From Flavobacteriaceae bacterium (GTDB lineage: Bacteria; Bacteroidota; Bacteroidia; Flavobacteriales; Flavobacteriaceae): a stretch of 34,110 nucleotides of DNA. Numbering within the stretch: position 1 is the stretch's first letter; each line of letters opens with the position of its first letter. A model generated the notes under the pieces. That model did no database searches, had not been told where the DNA came from, and was given only the letters and a program-made list of their open reading frames with translations. Positions 34,089 to 34,110 of the stretch are shown here, piece after piece. The stretch covers positions 1-34,110 of the forward strand of contig JABDPN010000197.1 of the NCBI GenBank assembly GCA_013042715.1. The letters are read 5' to 3'. Position numbers and translations under genes: made by a program.

Positions 34089-34110
34089 GTAATACTTGAT
34101 TATACTGCGA

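Noticed and set aside
34089-34110. Possible end of atpE at the right edge
   Set aside because: The readable frames (for example one ending VLQAKL) do not look like a subunit c C-terminus; too short to call.

Overview
The window looks like chromosomal core DNA from a member of the Flavobacteriaceae (Bacteroidota). It is strongly AT-rich. It encodes the gliding lipoprotein GldH and a protein with a type IX secretion (T9SS) sorting tail. Several genes have Bacteroidota-type promoters (TTG, about 20 nt, TAnnTTTG). The ATP synthase genes run F-H-A-G with no atpD/atpC following. No rRNA, tRNA, insertion sequence, prophage or CRISPR array was seen.

Layout. 1-5603 (minus): the N-terminal part of an M14 zinc carboxypeptidase cut by the window edge, then a 1598-residue T9SS-secreted metzincin protease. 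5697-9727 (plus): a double-ATPase peptide-type ABC protein and an acetoacetate-CoA ligase. 9724-15347 (minus): an operon ricT-gldH-PBP1A, preceded by a U32 tRNA-hydroxylation protein (TrhP type) coupled to a small ferredoxin. 15348-15811: an intergenic stretch that holds a 30-codon gene candidate with its own terminator and an upstream hairpin. 15812-19368 (plus): recA, a small lipoprotein, an ECF sigma factor, and a protein joining a cytoplasmic segment, a membrane helix, a long linker and an outer-membrane barrel. 19452-24464: plsC and trpS from overlapping divergent promoters, a 45-residue membrane protein, dprA, an HU-like/SPOR protein, a thioesterase and a tiny lipoprotein. 24465-30263 (minus): a six-gene envelope operon (lipoprotein, flippase, dut, TPR protein, DUF4292 lipoprotein, EnvC-like protein). 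30381-34015 (minus): atpG, atpA, atpH and atpF, with non-coding repeats and a strong hairpin in the spacers.

Most genes are housekeeping or envelope functions: peptidoglycan synthesis and remodelling (PBP1A, EnvC-like, SPOR), lipid and glycan supply (PlsC, flippase), secretion and gliding (GldH, T9SS cargo), DNA uptake and repair (RecA, DprA) and energy (F1Fo). The most novel-looking items are the small peptide gene between trhP and recA, the sigma factor paired with a protein that may span inner to outer membrane, the -7 elements lying almost on start codons, and the structured spacers in the atp operon.
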